Shown: positions 1-10,567, counted from the stretch's first letter. The stretch is DNA of 64,000 nt from Lepidurus packardi (GCA_023053545.1 JAKZAN010000007.1:8680001-8744000); one strand, 5' to 3'. The notes: generated by a model not told the origin, from the sequence alone. Numbers and translations: made by a program.

Positions 1-2055
1 AGGGGAAATGGGCGTGTCCCTTGTTGTTTTGAAAGCTTGCACGCCCGTTTGTGGTCGACATGGTTTTCGGTATACCGTGTTCCAATTTCATTTAGTGGTC
101 AAAGCAGGTTCTCGTCGCCGGACTTGTTTAAGGCTTGTAAGTAATCGCCCGTAATCAACGGCCCGTGTTAAGCGAGGTTGCGCTTTTAAAGTATAGCAAC
201 ATGTTTTTTTTTTTTTTTCTTTTTTTTTTTTTTGCGGTGAGTGTTATCATGGATATGTGTGGGGGGCGTTAGCTAACCACAACATCTTTTACAATGCAAC
301 TTTGTATTTTATTACTTTTACTTACTTTTTATTTTTATTTCTCGTGTATTTTTCTCTCCATCGGAGAGAAAACCATGCGCAAGCTAAAAACTTTGGATGG
401 GAAACAAAACCATGTTTTTCATGTGTATTTTTTTCCGTAGACAATTGGGGTTGTTGGGTAGAGATTGTTGCAAAAACGTGGTAGCCAATAAACCCGTATA
501 GTCTTTCGACGACTATAAAAAAAATGGATTGCTTACCCAAAGGAAATGGTGTCACTATACTTTAATTCTTACAATGTTAAATTCTAAAAAAAAAAAAAAA
601 TTAAAAAAAAAACTTTCTTTGTGGGAGAAAGTTTACCCTGTTCCTGCGTGATCAATGATCAGGGGGCTCGATATTTTTTTTTTTTTTTGGGGGTAATGGC
701 CATCAGTGTCGGTGGGTGAGCGAGTTCCGAATTGGACGCTATATATACAAGTCGGATTTTTTTTTTTATTTTTTCTCTCTCGCCTAGCTGTTTAATGGCT
801 AAGCATCGATTAAAAGGGCGTCTCGACACAAGATGGATGCTTCCAGTGACATGGACTCTGCACACGCCCCATTTACATTCACGTCTTTTTTTTTTTTTTT
901 TTTTTTTCGTCGTCTTCGTCTGAAAATCTGCCTGGCAATCGATCTGGCAATCCTGCACCCAATCTCCCTCAAACTCATTTCTCACGAGGCATTGGATCTG
1001 GCCAAAATAGGTTAAAAAAAAAAAAAAAAAAAAAAAAAAGTGTCCAAGTCAACCAAAGTTGGAAATTCCATGAATTCCGCGAAAGATTCTCTATTCCATG
1101 GAGCAGACTTCCAAGAGGCAAAAAAAAATGTAAAAAAAAAATGAAAGGGAATTTGGCCAAAGTTGGCAGCGTCTCTACATTCAGATGCACACATGAAATG
1201 CCCTAACGTTAATTGATTCATTTCCTCATTTTGATTAATGGGTTCCATTATTGCCGAGCCGTGTTCGTCGGTTGAGCAGCACAACGGTTGAAAGCTCCGA
1301 CTACTTCTCTTTCTGTCAGCCACAGAGCGAACGAGGAGAGAGCGTGGGAGAGGAAGAGTGAGAGAGGGAGAACATAAGAAAGTTTTAGCTAGACACAGAA
1401 CAAACAAAGACTAGCAGTCTTAAGAGGAGAGAGAACCATCCCCAAGCACACATGAGCACAATTGCGATTGCACCATGCAAAAAGGGCCCATTTCCTTTTG
1501 GACCCCCCCATTATGGGTTAGTTCAAATAAACTCGACTGAGAACGCCTCCCAATAGCAGTTACAGACAGAAGCGGGCGAGACACATTAGAGTCCGAAAAT
1601 TCAAAGTAAATGTAGAATCTTGGTATAGGCAATGGCGTAGGAGAAATGAGGCAAGGGAAGAAGGGAAAAAAGGGCGAGTAAATTAGACAGTCGTTTATGA
1701 CAGCGATGGAATGGCTCATCCTTGGCAGAAGCTGGCGGGATCCAAGAGATATATTGTTAGAAGAAAGCATTACAGCGTTTACTAAACTGTTGAGGAAGAG
1801 GAAGAGATACAATACTAGTGCACTCTCTGTGCGTTCTCTGACGGTTTTAGATGGGTCTGGTGGAGCATGCTCATAGAAAAGGGTGTTAAACCCTTTTATA
1901 GGAAAGTATTGCTCTGTTTCCTCAAACTCCCCCATTACTGTTTTCAGGAAACAAATCACTAACTAAATGGCAAGAGGAAATGTTCAAAGCTGCAGAGGGT
2001 ATAAAGGTTAACAGGAATCCCCTCTGCTCTTCTAAACACATGGCATAGAGTGCCT
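1..2055. other. Non-repetitive flank with homopolymer tracts, no clear gene
   Basis: No recognisable gene or tandem array is seen here. The stretch has T runs near 204-233 (interrupted by one C) and 886-907, and an A run at 1014-1039. A GA-rich patch lies at about 1330-1375. Short open frames across 659-1407 exist mainly because the homopolymers encode poly-Phe or poly-Lys, so I do not treat them as genes. The one frame worth noting is the minus-strand frame at 1420-1935, listed separately. Confidence 0.6.
1420..1935 (-). CDS. Longest open frame in window, unrecognised, doubtful
   Basis: A 171-residue frame starts with ATG at 1935 and reads leftward. It begins MGEFEETEQYFPIKGF, then has a charged stretch, a hydrophobic segment (about residues 42-57, rich in Leu, Phe and Val) that could span a membrane, a Phe/Pro-rich middle and a Ser-rich end. 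A splice-acceptor-like sequence (pyrimidine-rich followed by AAACAG) lies a few bases upstream of the ATG, so the frame could also be part of a downstream exon. I recognise no family or motif. A frame of this length is not unlikely by chance in 64 kb, and its low-complexity Pro/Phe middle is not typical of a conserved domain. It is listed because it is the longest frame; random origin is the more likely explanation. Confidence 0.15.
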   Translation of the reverse strand: MGEFEETEQYFPIKGFNTLFYEHAPPDPSKTVRERTESALVLYLFLFLNSLVNAVMLSSNNISLGSRQLLPRMSHSIAVINDCLIYSPFFPFFPCLISPTPLPIPRFYIYFEFSDSNVSRPLLSVTAIGRRSQSSLFELTHNGGVQKEMGPFCMVQSQLCSCVLGDGSLSS

Positions 2056-2745
2056 TATGGTTAATACCGTGAAACCGTAATTCCTATTCTGGTTCACGGC
2101 CTTAAATCTTAAGTTAAAAATAAAGAAAAAAGTAATGAGAACAAAAAGTATTGACTGCCATGTAGTGCCGTAATTCCTGTTCTGATTCCACGGCTTTAAA
2201 GCTTAAGTAAAAGAGAATAAATTTCATAAGCTCAAGTAAAGAGTACGGAAGTATTGACTGCCGTGTAGTACCGTAATTCCTATTCTGATTGACGGCTTTA
2301 AAGCTTAAGTAAAAAAAAAAAGAAAATTATAAGTTCAAGTAAAGAGTACAGAAGTATTGACTGCCGTGTAGTACCGTAATTCCTATTCTGATTGACGGCC
2401 TTAAAGCTTAAGTAAACAAGAATACATTTCATAAGTTCAAGTAAAGAGTACAGAAGTATTGACTGCCGTGTAGTACCGTAATTCCTATTCTGATTGACGG
2501 CTTTAAAGCTTAAGTAAAAAAAAAATAAAAAATTATAAGTTCAAGTAAAGAGTACAGAAGTATTGACTGCCGTGTAGTACCGTAATTCCTATTCTGATTG
2601 ACGGCCTTAAAGCTTAAGTAAAAAAGAATAAATTTCATAAGTTCAAGTAAAGAGTACAGAAGTATTGACTGCCGTGTAGACCCTAATTTCTATTCTGATT
2701 CCGCGGCTTACATTTGAGATAAAAGAAATACATACAAAATTTCTA
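2056..2745. repeat. 103-bp tandem satellite, about 6.5 copies
   Basis: The word ATTGACTGCCGTGTAG recurs at about 2150, 2253, 2356, 2459, 2562 and 2664, a strict 102-103-bp period. Each unit then has CCGTAATTCCTATTCTGATT, a short CGGC(T/C)TTAAAGCTTAAGTAAA segment and an A-rich spacer whose length varies between neighbours. Central copies are almost identical and edge copies are diverged (for example GCCGTAATTCCTGTTCT near 2168), as expected for unequal crossing-over. Alternate units share spacer variants, which hints at a 206-bp dimer. No coding potential is seen. Confidence 0.93.
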
Positions 2746-3425
2746 AATAATGAGTACCAAAAGTATTGACAACCACGTGTAGCGTGGAAAGCACGATTCT
2801 GCTGTTATATGAAAGCAATACTTTGTTGTTTTGGGGAGTCAAAACAGGGTAACGGGTACTTTACGGTTTGTCGGCGATGTTACACACGTTTTGGTTAATT
2901 TTGACATAAGGGTCAATTGCTAGGTACCCCTTACCGCTTGGACTGATGGTTTTGAGATAAAACCAATAAATACAAAAATTCCAAGTAATGAGTACAAAAT
3001 GTATTGACAACCACATGTAGCGTGGAAAGCACGATTCTGCTGTTATATGAAAGCAATACTTTGTTTCGGAGAGTCAAAACAGGGTAACGGGTACTTTACG
3101 GTTTTTCGGCGATGTTACACACGTTTTGGTTAGTTTTAGCATAGGGGTCAATTGCTAGGTACCCCTTACCGCTTGAACTGATGGTTTTGAGATAAAACCA
3201 ATAAATACAAAAATTCCAAGTAATGAGTACAAAAAGTATTGACAACCACATGTAGCGTGGAAAGCACGATTCTGCTGTTATATGAAAGCAATACTTTGTT
3301 TCGGAGAGTCAAAACAGGGTAACGGGTACTTTACGGTTTGTCGGCGATGTTACACACATTTTGGTTAGTTTTAGCATAGGGGCCAATTGCTAGGTACCTC
3401 TTGCCGCTTGAACTGATGGTTTACA
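2746..3425. repeat. About 237-bp tandem satellite, 3 copies, related to the preceding array
   Basis: Three copies start at GTATTGACAACCACRTGTAG near 2762, 3001 and 3238 (periods about 239 and 236). The first 20 bases match the start of the 103-bp unit next door (GTATTGACTGCCGTGTAG), so the two arrays look like relatives that diverged after one gained extra sequence. Units contain GGTACCCCTTACCGCTT and CAAAACAGGGTAACGGGTAC as fixed landmarks. No open frame of note is present. Confidence 0.93.
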
Positions 3426-4372
3426 CATTATTGTATGCAAAGTGCTGTCGCGTCGCCAGACCTTGAGAAGACACGAACAATGGCTGCAGATTAAGAATCA
3501 TGTGAGTTACGCCAGTGCGATTGACAGCACATGGGAACGCGTATTCTGAATCGATACTTTGTCTGTTTGTTAACTAAATTTCGCACGTAGTCATACACGA
3601 CAAACCAGCTCCTCACCCCTAACCTTTTCGTTGAAGAACTAAACGACGGTAATAAACAGGCTAAAGCCATATGAAGTAAAAAATGAAAATACAAAAAAGT
3701 ATTAGCAAACTAGCGGAACTTTATTTGGATTTAATGAGCGTTTTTCGAGTCAATATCACTTTCGAGAGGTTTGCCCCAACGTTTTTTAATGTACATACAG
3801 TGAAACCCGCTTAGCATGAAAAACTTGTTAACACACAATGATATTCCGGTCCGGACAAAACGCTATACAATTCCATACATTTGTTTCCTTTTAAACAAAA
3901 ACGAAACGAAAAAAGCGAAAAGAAAAACAAAAACCACTTGACACAGACAAAATTTCGTTGCGACAAAATAGTTTTTGAACGACAAAATATTTTTGTCTAC
4001 TTACCAACCGTCTCCCTCTGCCAATGGGAAGGGTTGTAAAGCTTTAGCAACATCCCTGACACAAGTTAAAATTTTTGTCTTTTTCGTCCCAACAGTCTGT
4101 GGGCAGTGAAACCATGTTTTATTTACAGTCTATTGTCATGCTTGAAAATGTATTATTTGTACTTTAAAACGTATAGACTGTCAATACACTCTACTGTTAT
4201 TCTACTGTATTTCCTATACGAAAGTCTGAATCGAGCCTTTGTTTTCATGTAACTAGTTAATTAAGAATTAGAATTAAAAACCAAAGTAAAGTGTAGGTAC
4301 AGTAATTCAATAGTTAATAGTTAATAACACACACCGAATGCAGACTGCCATTTCATTAAAAATACTGGATAT
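3426..4372. other. AT-rich non-repetitive sequence, no clear gene
   Basis: I see no gene here. One open stretch on the minus strand, 4005-4096, lies between an acceptor-like CCCACAG and a donor GTAAGTAG and is open for 30 codons, but that length is common by chance. A partly self-complementary stretch at 3957-4000 (ACAAAAT repeated against ATTTTTGT) could form a weak hairpin. Confidence 0.5.
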
Positions 4373-4556
4373 TTATTGAAATATTTAATAAATATCTTTA
4401 GTTTATTTAAATATTTAATAAATATCTTTAATTTATTAAAATATTTAATAAATATCTTTAATTTATTTCAATATTTAATACATATCTTTAATTTATTTCA
4501 ATATTTAATCAATATCTTTAATTTATTGAAATATTTAATAAATATAATAAATATCT
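4373..4556. repeat. 30-bp AT-rich tandem repeat, about 6 copies
   Basis: The unit AATATTTAATAAATATCTTT plus about ten more A/T bases repeats every 30 bases from about 4380 to 4556. Since 30 is a multiple of three, one frame stays open and reads (KYLINIFNLL)n; this peptide is a by-product of the repeat and not evidence of a gene. Confidence 0.92.
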
Positions 4557-4670
4557 TATCATGGATTATAAAAATAGAAAGTAAATTTATAAAATAAATT
4601 TCCATTTTTTTATAAAAATCAATTTTCATGGATTATAAAAATAGAAAGTAAATTTATAAAATCAATTTCC
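4557..4670. repeat. Two copies of a 69-bp AT-rich unit
   Basis: The sequence ATGGATTATAAAAATAGAAA and its continuation occur at about 4560 and 4629 with only small differences, directly next to the 30-bp array. Confidence 0.85.
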
Positions 4671-5784
4671 GAAGACAAGGACTTGAGTTTTTGCCATCTA
4701 ATTGGGTAAAAAAAAAAAGGTCTTGGAGAGAGCAATTTTTAGAACAGGTCAAAATGAAGTGGGGTTGAGCTTTGAGGTGCTGCTGTTGTTTTTGCATTCA
4801 TGGCAGGCTCGTTTGTCTGCCAAAATTGCTGCGAGTTTGGGTTTTGCTCGAGATGTTCGAATGGTGTGTATGCGTGGGACTCGTTGTGTTCTGCTGACGT
4901 GCTGCTTGCAAGCAATCGATCCATTGCCAAAGGCAAAAGCTCTTGTGCCTGGCTCCTCTCGGCTCCCTGGCCGGATTTTCCCTTAGCCAGAAAAGGGTAG
5001 AAGGGATTATAGCTTCAACTGCCTTACACAGCACCCATGTAGTGGAGTGGAGTGTACCCCAGCACCCTGCAGAACAACGCTGCAAATGTGCTGTCAGACG
5101 CTTGGGACGCCGGAATTCGCCCCACTAAATGGGGTGGAGGAGGTGTTGAAGTCTGGAATGCGACAATAGCTAGCCTCTTTTATGTCTTCTCTAGTCTCTT
5201 CAGGAGTTTCTTGTCGAGTCCCCACTAAAACAAACAAAAAAGAATAACTTGACCAATTGCTGCATGCCGCAATAGCCTAGCAACAGTGAATAACGCCAAG
5301 ATAAGTCATGATATTCCCACATTACACTCACGTGACTAAAACAGGGGTTGTGGGGGTTGAGGGGGGAGGTAAAGTTGTTAGTAAAAAGGGGAGGTCCATT
5401 GGGATTTCGGTGAAGAAATTGAATAAAGTGAATAAATTGAACAACACCAACGCACATCCACCCAAACCCTTATTGTGCTCTTCAGAATTCCAATTCCCCA
5501 GACCTTATAAACGTTGGTAGCCCGAAAAAGTTGTCTAGGGACTATCTATCAAGCTTGAAAGAGAGGCAGCAAGGGACAACCCAAGACTTGTTCTTTTAGT
5601 TCCCTTTACAGACGTCGTTTTAAGCGAATCAACGCCAGAAAACCGATTGGCAGATACAGATAATCAATCCCATGGGGATCATTGGAATCGTAACAAAACT
5701 ATCTTCAACCTGTCTGGGGTTCAATGTCAACATAGAACATTTCTAGAAAATTAAGCCCAGGGTACAATTTCCGGAACTAAGCCA
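4671..5784. other. Non-repetitive sequence with several short overlapping frames, no clear gene
   Basis: GC content rises between 4740 and 5130, and short frames are open on both strands. The only one with a suggestive pattern is the plus-strand ATG at 4800 (66 codons), whose start has a CxxCC-x4-CxxC spacing. No other sign of a gene accompanies it. From 5131 to 5784 I see nothing that can be named. Confidence 0.45.
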
Positions 5785-6028
5785 ACACTTCAAATTTCTC
5801 GAAAAATACGCCAACAGTGAAATTTCTGGAAAAATACACCAACAGTGAAATTTCTGGAAAAATACGCCAACAGCGAAATTTCTGGAAAGTACGCCAACAC
5901 TTAAAATTTCTGGAAAAATACACCAACAGTGAAATTTCTGGAAAAATACGCCAACAGGGAAATTTCTGGAAAGTACGTCAACACTTAAAATTTCTGGAAA
6001 AATAGGCCAACACTGAAATTTCTCGAAA
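5785..6028. promoter_or_regulatory. Heat-shock-element array, block A1
   Basis: The 28-bp unit contains GAAATTTCTGGAA, an exact nGAAnnTTCnnGAAn trimer, which is the known binding site of trimeric heat shock factor. Within this block perfect trimers start at about 5819, 5847, 5875, 5930, 5958 and 6015 (the last as GAAATTTCTCGAA). Three further units keep only the TTCnnGAA half because the first GAA has become AAA or CAA. The motif match is directly visible; binding is inferred. Confidence 0.6.
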
Positions 6029-6436
6029 ATGGAACTTTCTTGGTTCATGACGGGACTTGCGAGGTCATTTTTGAAGGGCGGCGTTTCGAAATTTCGGCGT
6101 TTCAAAGTTTCGAAACACTTTTTTTTTGGCGGCGTTTCGAAATTTCGGCGTTTCAAAGTTTCGAGAAACTTTTTTTTTTTGGCGGCGTTTCGAAATTTCG
6201 GCGTTTCAAAGTTTCGAGAAACTTTTTTTTTTGGCGGCGTTTCGAAATTTCGGCGTTTCAAAGTTTAGAAAAACTTTTTTTTTTTGGCGGCGTTTCGAAA
6301 TTGCGAAAACCTTGAGGTTTCCGTGTTCGAAACAGTTGAAACAACTCGTTTTTGTTTCTTTGAATTGGTATTTTATTTGATGTATCTTAGGCGGGCAGTC
6401 AGTCTTTCCGTTAACGATTATTCCGTTAACGAAAAT

Positions 6437-6604
6437 ACGCCAACACTTAAAATTTCTGGAAAAATACGCCAACACTTCAAATTTCTCGAAAAATACGCCA
6501 ACAGTGAAATTTCTGGAAAAATACGCCAACAGGGAAATTTCTGGAAAGTACGTCAACACTTAAAATTTCTGGAAAAATAGGCCAACACTGAAATTTCTCG
6601 AAAA
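6437..6604. promoter_or_regulatory. Heat-shock-element array, block A2
   Basis: Six 28-bp units occur here. Three carry perfect GAAnnTTCnnGAA trimers and three carry the TTCnnGAA dimer. The variant order (AAA, CAA, GAA, GAA with AAAGTACGTC, AAA, GAA with CTCGAA) matches the end of block A1, so the block was copied as part of a larger module. Confidence 0.6.
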
Positions 6605-7059
6605 TGGAACTTTCTTGGTTCATGACGGGACTTGCGAGGTCATTTTTGAAGGGCGGCGTTTCGAAATTTCGGCGTTTCAAAGTTTCGAAACACTTTTTTT
6701 TTGGCGGCGTTTCGAAATTTCGGCGTTTCAAAGTTTCGAAAAACTTTTTTTTTGGCGGCGTTTCGAAATTTCGGCGTTTCAAAGTTTCGAGAAACTTTTT
6801 TTTTTTGGCGGCGTTTCGAAATTTCGGCGTTTCAAAGTTTCGAGAAACTTTTTTTTTTTGGCGGCGTTTCGAAATTTCGGCGTTTCAAAGTTTCGAAAAA
6901 CTTTTTTTTTTGGCGGCGTTTCGAAATTGCGAAAACCTTGAGGTTTCCGTGTTCGAAACAGTTGAAACAACTCGTTTTTGTTTCTTTGAATTGGTATTTT
7001 ATTTGATGTATCTTAGGCGGGCAGTCAGTCTTTCCGTTAACGATTATTCCGTTAACGAA

Positions 7060-7290
7060 AATACGCCAACACTTAAAATTTCTGGAAAAATACGCCAACA
7101 GTGAAATTTCTGGAAAAATACGCCAACAGTGAAATTTCTGGAAAAATACGCCAACAGTGAAATTTTTGGAAAAATGCGCCAACAGTGAAATTTCTGGAAA
7201 AATACGCCAACAGGGAAATTTCTGGAAAGTACGTCAACACTTAAAATTTCTGGAAAATACGTCAACACTTAAAATTTCTCGAAAATGGAA
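7060..7290. promoter_or_regulatory. Heat-shock-element array, block A3
   Basis: Eight 28-bp units occur here. Four have the perfect trimer, one has GAAATTTTTGGAA (middle TTC lost) and three have the dimer only. Locally homogenised runs of near-identical units at about 7100-7230 suggest recent expansion. Confidence 0.6.
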
Positions 7291-7523
7291 CTTTCTTGGT
7301 TCATGACGGGACTTGCGAGGTCGTTTTTGAAGAGGATGTAACGTGTTTATAGCGAACTTAACTTTTTAAACTTAACTTTTACTTTTTGGGGGGGCGGCGT
7401 TTCGAAATTGCGAAAACCTGGAGGTTTCCGTGTTCGAAACAGTTGAAACAACTCGTTTTTGTTCGTTGAATTGGTATTTTATTTGATGTATCTTAGGCGG
7501 GCAGTCAGTCTTTCCGTTAACGA

Positions 7524-8102
7524 ATCGTATGCGATCAACAGGCTGTCACTTTAAACCAATATTTTTTTGTTCGGAAGCAAAAACTAGTGAAAGAGAGCTT
7601 TCAGGTTCTTGGGAACTCATAAAGCAAGCCTGAAAGTTTCCAGCAGCTGCGAGCAGTTGGGAAGCAGATTAAAATTCATCTTCCTTTTGGGTTTCGGCAA
7701 TACGAAATACGAAATGCGCCTGTAAAACAAGCTGTAGAGTATAAGAAGCGGCACTGTTTTCTTCCCTCCGTCTACAGTCCCAGAGCAACCAGCTTCGGGA
7801 CTTGGAAAGTAAAAGTTCGTTAATAAACAAAAAGAGGAATAAGTTGTTTTCGCTTGGCTTTAATACCGCATGGCTGACTTGGCTGGCTGGTAAGCCTCTC
7901 CTTCCTTCATAGACATCTTCCATCGACATCCGGAGCTCTGAAGCCAGCTTTGGAGCCTCCTGCCCCTACCCCCTCCCCGCCCCGCCCACCTCTTGAAAAG
8001 TAATTGCTTGCTCTTCCCAACCTTAATTGTTTGATTGACATACAAGTTGGCGCTCGTGTCGTCATACGCATGGATGGATGGGTCTAACCATCCAGAAAGC
8101 TG
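7524..8102. other. Non-repetitive sequence, no clear gene
   Basis: No repeat or recognisable gene is seen. A C-rich patch (about 7960-7990) and short frames on the minus strand are present. None shows a family motif. Confidence 0.5.
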
Positions 8103-8192
8103 TTACCATTCAGCAAATAACTCCTCCCAGCTTGCCAAATGCTTCCTTCTTCCTTTTTCTTCACTTCGCACCTTGCGATGGAATGTCCGTGT
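8103..8192 (-). CDS. Possible terminal coding exon (29 codons), unrecognised
   Basis: On the minus strand a strong acceptor (a long run of pyrimidines ending TTTTGCAG at 8194-8193) is followed by a frame that reads TRTFHRKVRSEE and ends ASWEELFAEW with a TAA stop at 8105-8103. The peptide is basic then acidic and free of low complexity, unlike most frames in the window. A second frame stays open through the same acceptor from an ATG at 8428, so more than one reading is possible. I recognise no family. An exon this short can arise by chance, and no partner exon was found upstream with confidence. Confidence 0.22.
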   Translation of the reverse strand, partial: TRTFHRKVRSEEKGRRKHLASWEELFAEW

Positions 8193-8783
8193 CTGCAAAA
8201 CGAAATAAGAAGGGCAAGCGAAAAAATTAAAAAAAATAATACGAAAAAACTTAACGGAAGGGAGTAGGACAGCATTTCGTGGGCTTTAGCTCTTGATTGT
8301 GACGTCACGATGCGGGAAAGGAGAAGCCATTGTTTTAGATACGAATCCTTAGGACGAAAAAGAAGAAGAAAAGAAACTCTTGGCTCCTTCTGAAGAGATA
8401 TGCAGTACTCGGGCTCCCTTGAAGCCATGGGCAAGACGAAACGATAAAGCTGCTTTTAAATGGTAAAAAAAAAGAGAAGGGGATTTTGGACCGGCAGACT
8501 GTAACATGCTGCAGCCAGCGATGGCAGATCATTGGGGAAATAAGAAGACGAGGAGAGCGCTGGGGTGGGAAAGAAAAGGAAAAAAGGGTAAGGGGATTAT
8601 GCAGATTGCCAGATGGAAAATCCTCTTCAATTAAGGGCGAATTAACTTGGTACGTGATTAGAAATGTTCCATGCCAATGCGCTCAGGAGCGTGTTTGCCA
8701 CTTTGGGGACATATCTTCCGGTCCAGCCAGGCAGCCACCAAAAAGAAAGAAAGCTATCCCACCCTGTCTTATAAGGTAGAGCT
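8193..8783. other. Non-repetitive sequence holding one isolated TGACGTCA
   Basis: A perfect TGACGTCA octamer is at 8300-8307, outside a recognisable R1 copy. A minus-strand frame from an ATG at 8428 (about 114 residues) has a hydrophobic segment that coincides with the pyrimidine-rich acceptor tract, so that part is better read as intron than as a membrane helix. Confidence 0.45.
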
Positions 8784-9660
8784 TAAAATCTAGTTTCTGC
8801 TCATCAGCTTCTTTCCATTATCCGCCGAACAGCGCCTAAGCTTTTAAAGAAACAAACTTTCAGCGCCGTAAAGCACCGCTGCGACACGTTCGTGACGTCA
8901 TAGCGCAAATTAGGCTTGCTCCGTAACAGCATCAGCAACATCTTGCTTCGTTTTTACGTTTTTTCAACATCAGCTTCCTTTTTACTGCTCTAAGCTGGAA
9001 AGTGAACGCTGAACGCTGAACCTTGGCAAATCCACGACACGTTCGTGACGTCATAACCCAAACTAGACATGCATCGTAACAGCACCTACATCCATAGTAC
9101 ACCTACGTTTTTCAGCATCAGTTTCCTTTTTACTGCTCTAAGCTGGAAAGTGAACGCTGAACTTTGGCAAATCCACGACACGTTCGTGACGTCATAACCC
9201 AAACAATACATGCATCGTAACAGCACCTACATTCTTAGTACTCGAGTCGCTTTGGCTTTAATGCCCCAAGCTTGGAAGTAAACGCTAAACTGGTAAATCC
9301 ACGACACGTACATGACGTCATGATCCACACTAGACATGCATCGTAACAGCAAGTACATCCATAGTACTCAATTCGCTTTGGCTTTACTGTCCCAAGCTTG
9401 GAAGTAAACGCTAAACTGGTAAATCCACGCCACGTACGTGACGTCATGATCCACACTATGCATGCGCCATAACAGCATCAACAGCATCTATTCGCTTTGT
9501 TTTTACTGATCCAAGCTTGGACCTAAACGCTAGCCGTGGTAAATCCATGACACGTCTGTGACGTCACCCAAGCTTTGCATGCCCATAACTCGCTTGAAAC
9601 TTGAAACAAATTGCATCGTTCTTAGAACAACGTAATCTCCAAGAATCCATCCAAATGGAT
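8784..9660. repeat. R1 element with six tandem CRE-bearing units
   Basis: The R1 left box (AAAATCTAGTTTCT) is at about 8785. The box GACACGTTCGTGACGTCA or close variants recurs, with TGACGTCA octamers at 8893, 9046, 9187, 9313, 9440 and 9560, spacing shrinking from 153 to 120 bases. Each unit also has AAGCTTGG or AAGCTGGAAAGTGAACGCT and a CGTAACAGCA segment. The right end (CCCATAACTCGCTTGAAACTT, then GTTCTTAGAACAACGT, near 9585-9640) matches the right part of other R1 copies. Confidence 0.88.
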
Positions 9661-10567
9661 TTTTATGATTTTTGTTAACTGGTTCTTTATTTTATTGATT
9701 TTTTGGCAGGGGTCAGAAATACCATCAACATCATAATAAGGACTAAAAAAGAAGTAGACAAGGAAAAGCGAGTGTACACACGTTGACATAATGCATACTG
9801 CACGGAGACAGCGGGATTTCCGTCTGGAGCTCCTTTTGACGAAGAAGGATATGCCCTCAGGGTAAAGTTATTGCTGCTTTGGAGCGTTGTCAGCTCCAAA
9901 CTCTGTCTAACGTAGTGCTCTTAGGTCTTAGCCTTGCTCCCGTATAGAGGACGTGTGCTGGCTGGCTTCTAATGCAAATTGAAAACGGATGAGCACAAGC
10001 CCCAGCTCAAGAGGCTGGCAGGAAAGCTTGCTTGGTGCAGACTAAACAATTCCCTTGTACCCCAGTTATCCATACCCCATAGCGTACCCCAAGATCCTCG
10101 CATCTTGTAATTCTTCCAACTTGGAATCTCTCTGTGTACGCTTATTGGTCGTTTGGGAGCGAAAAGTTGGTCGTTTGAATCTCTCTCTCTCAATGCTCTC
10201 TCTGTACCCTGACGCTCGCTTTGGGTCGTTTGTTAGCCAAAGTCGGTTTTCCAAGTTGCAAATCTCGTCCTCGACTGGGCTTTTATCACTCTAACATGTG
10301 TTTTCTTTTGTGTGCCTAGGGCACGTGCCCGTACCAGGGTTAGGTTGGGTTGTGCTAGTTAGCGAAAGCCTGCTGGGGAACGTAAAGGAAATTGCATAAT
10401 TAAAGACTGCGTATGTGCACGAGTGACATGGCGGAATGGATGCGGGCACGCGGTGAATGCAAAAGGTACGGGTACAGACAGAGTTAGAATGTGTGGAAAG
10501 GTCATGCTCAAAGCCCTTATAACCGTCTTTAGGGTATTGGACGGTAACCCGGTGGCCTATAGTGAAA
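9661..10567. other. Non-repetitive sequence, no clear gene
   Basis: Several short frames overlap on both strands between 9690 and 10600 with no recognisable motif. A short GGGTTAGGTTGGG at about 10335 resembles the TTAGG-type sequence found 350 bases further on. Confidence 0.5.

Larger units (their letters stand above)
5785..7523. repeat. Higher-order repeat [A-D-B-C] x 3
   Basis: Four segment types recur in the same order three times. A is a 28-bp tandem unit (blocks at 5785-6028, 6437-6604 and 7060-7286). D is a 50-bp single segment containing GGAACTTTCTTGGTTCATGA (near 6026, 6600 and 7282). B is a 50-53-bp tandem unit starting GGCGGCGTTTCGAAATTTCG (5 copies at 6077-6300, 6 copies at 6653-6925, one at 7393). 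C is an about 130-bp segment with CTTAGGCGGGCAGTCAGTC and a doubled CCGTTAACGATTATTCCGTTAACG-like end (near 6302-6435, 6927-7060 and 7404-7523). Copy number of A and B varies between modules. All open frames across this interval on both strands are repeat artefacts. Confidence 0.93.

Noticed and set aside
4005-4096. 30-codon open stretch between acceptor- and donor-like sites on the minus strand
   Set aside because: Short open stretches between chance splice-like words are frequent; no pyrimidine tract or partner exon supports it.
4376-4597. 73-codon frame of (KYLINIFNLL)n
   Set aside because: Product of a 30-bp AT-rich repeat whose length is a multiple of three.
4800-5000. 66-codon plus-strand frame with CxxCC-x4-CxxC spacing
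   Set aside because: The cysteine pattern is short, the rest resembles no zinc-binding family, and overlapping frames on the other strand are as long.
5743-7268. Several open frames of 60-170 codons on both strands with repeated FRRFKVS- or RNFETP-type peptides
   Set aside because: They follow from the 28-bp and 52-bp tandem units; peptides repeat with the DNA and have no independent coding sign.
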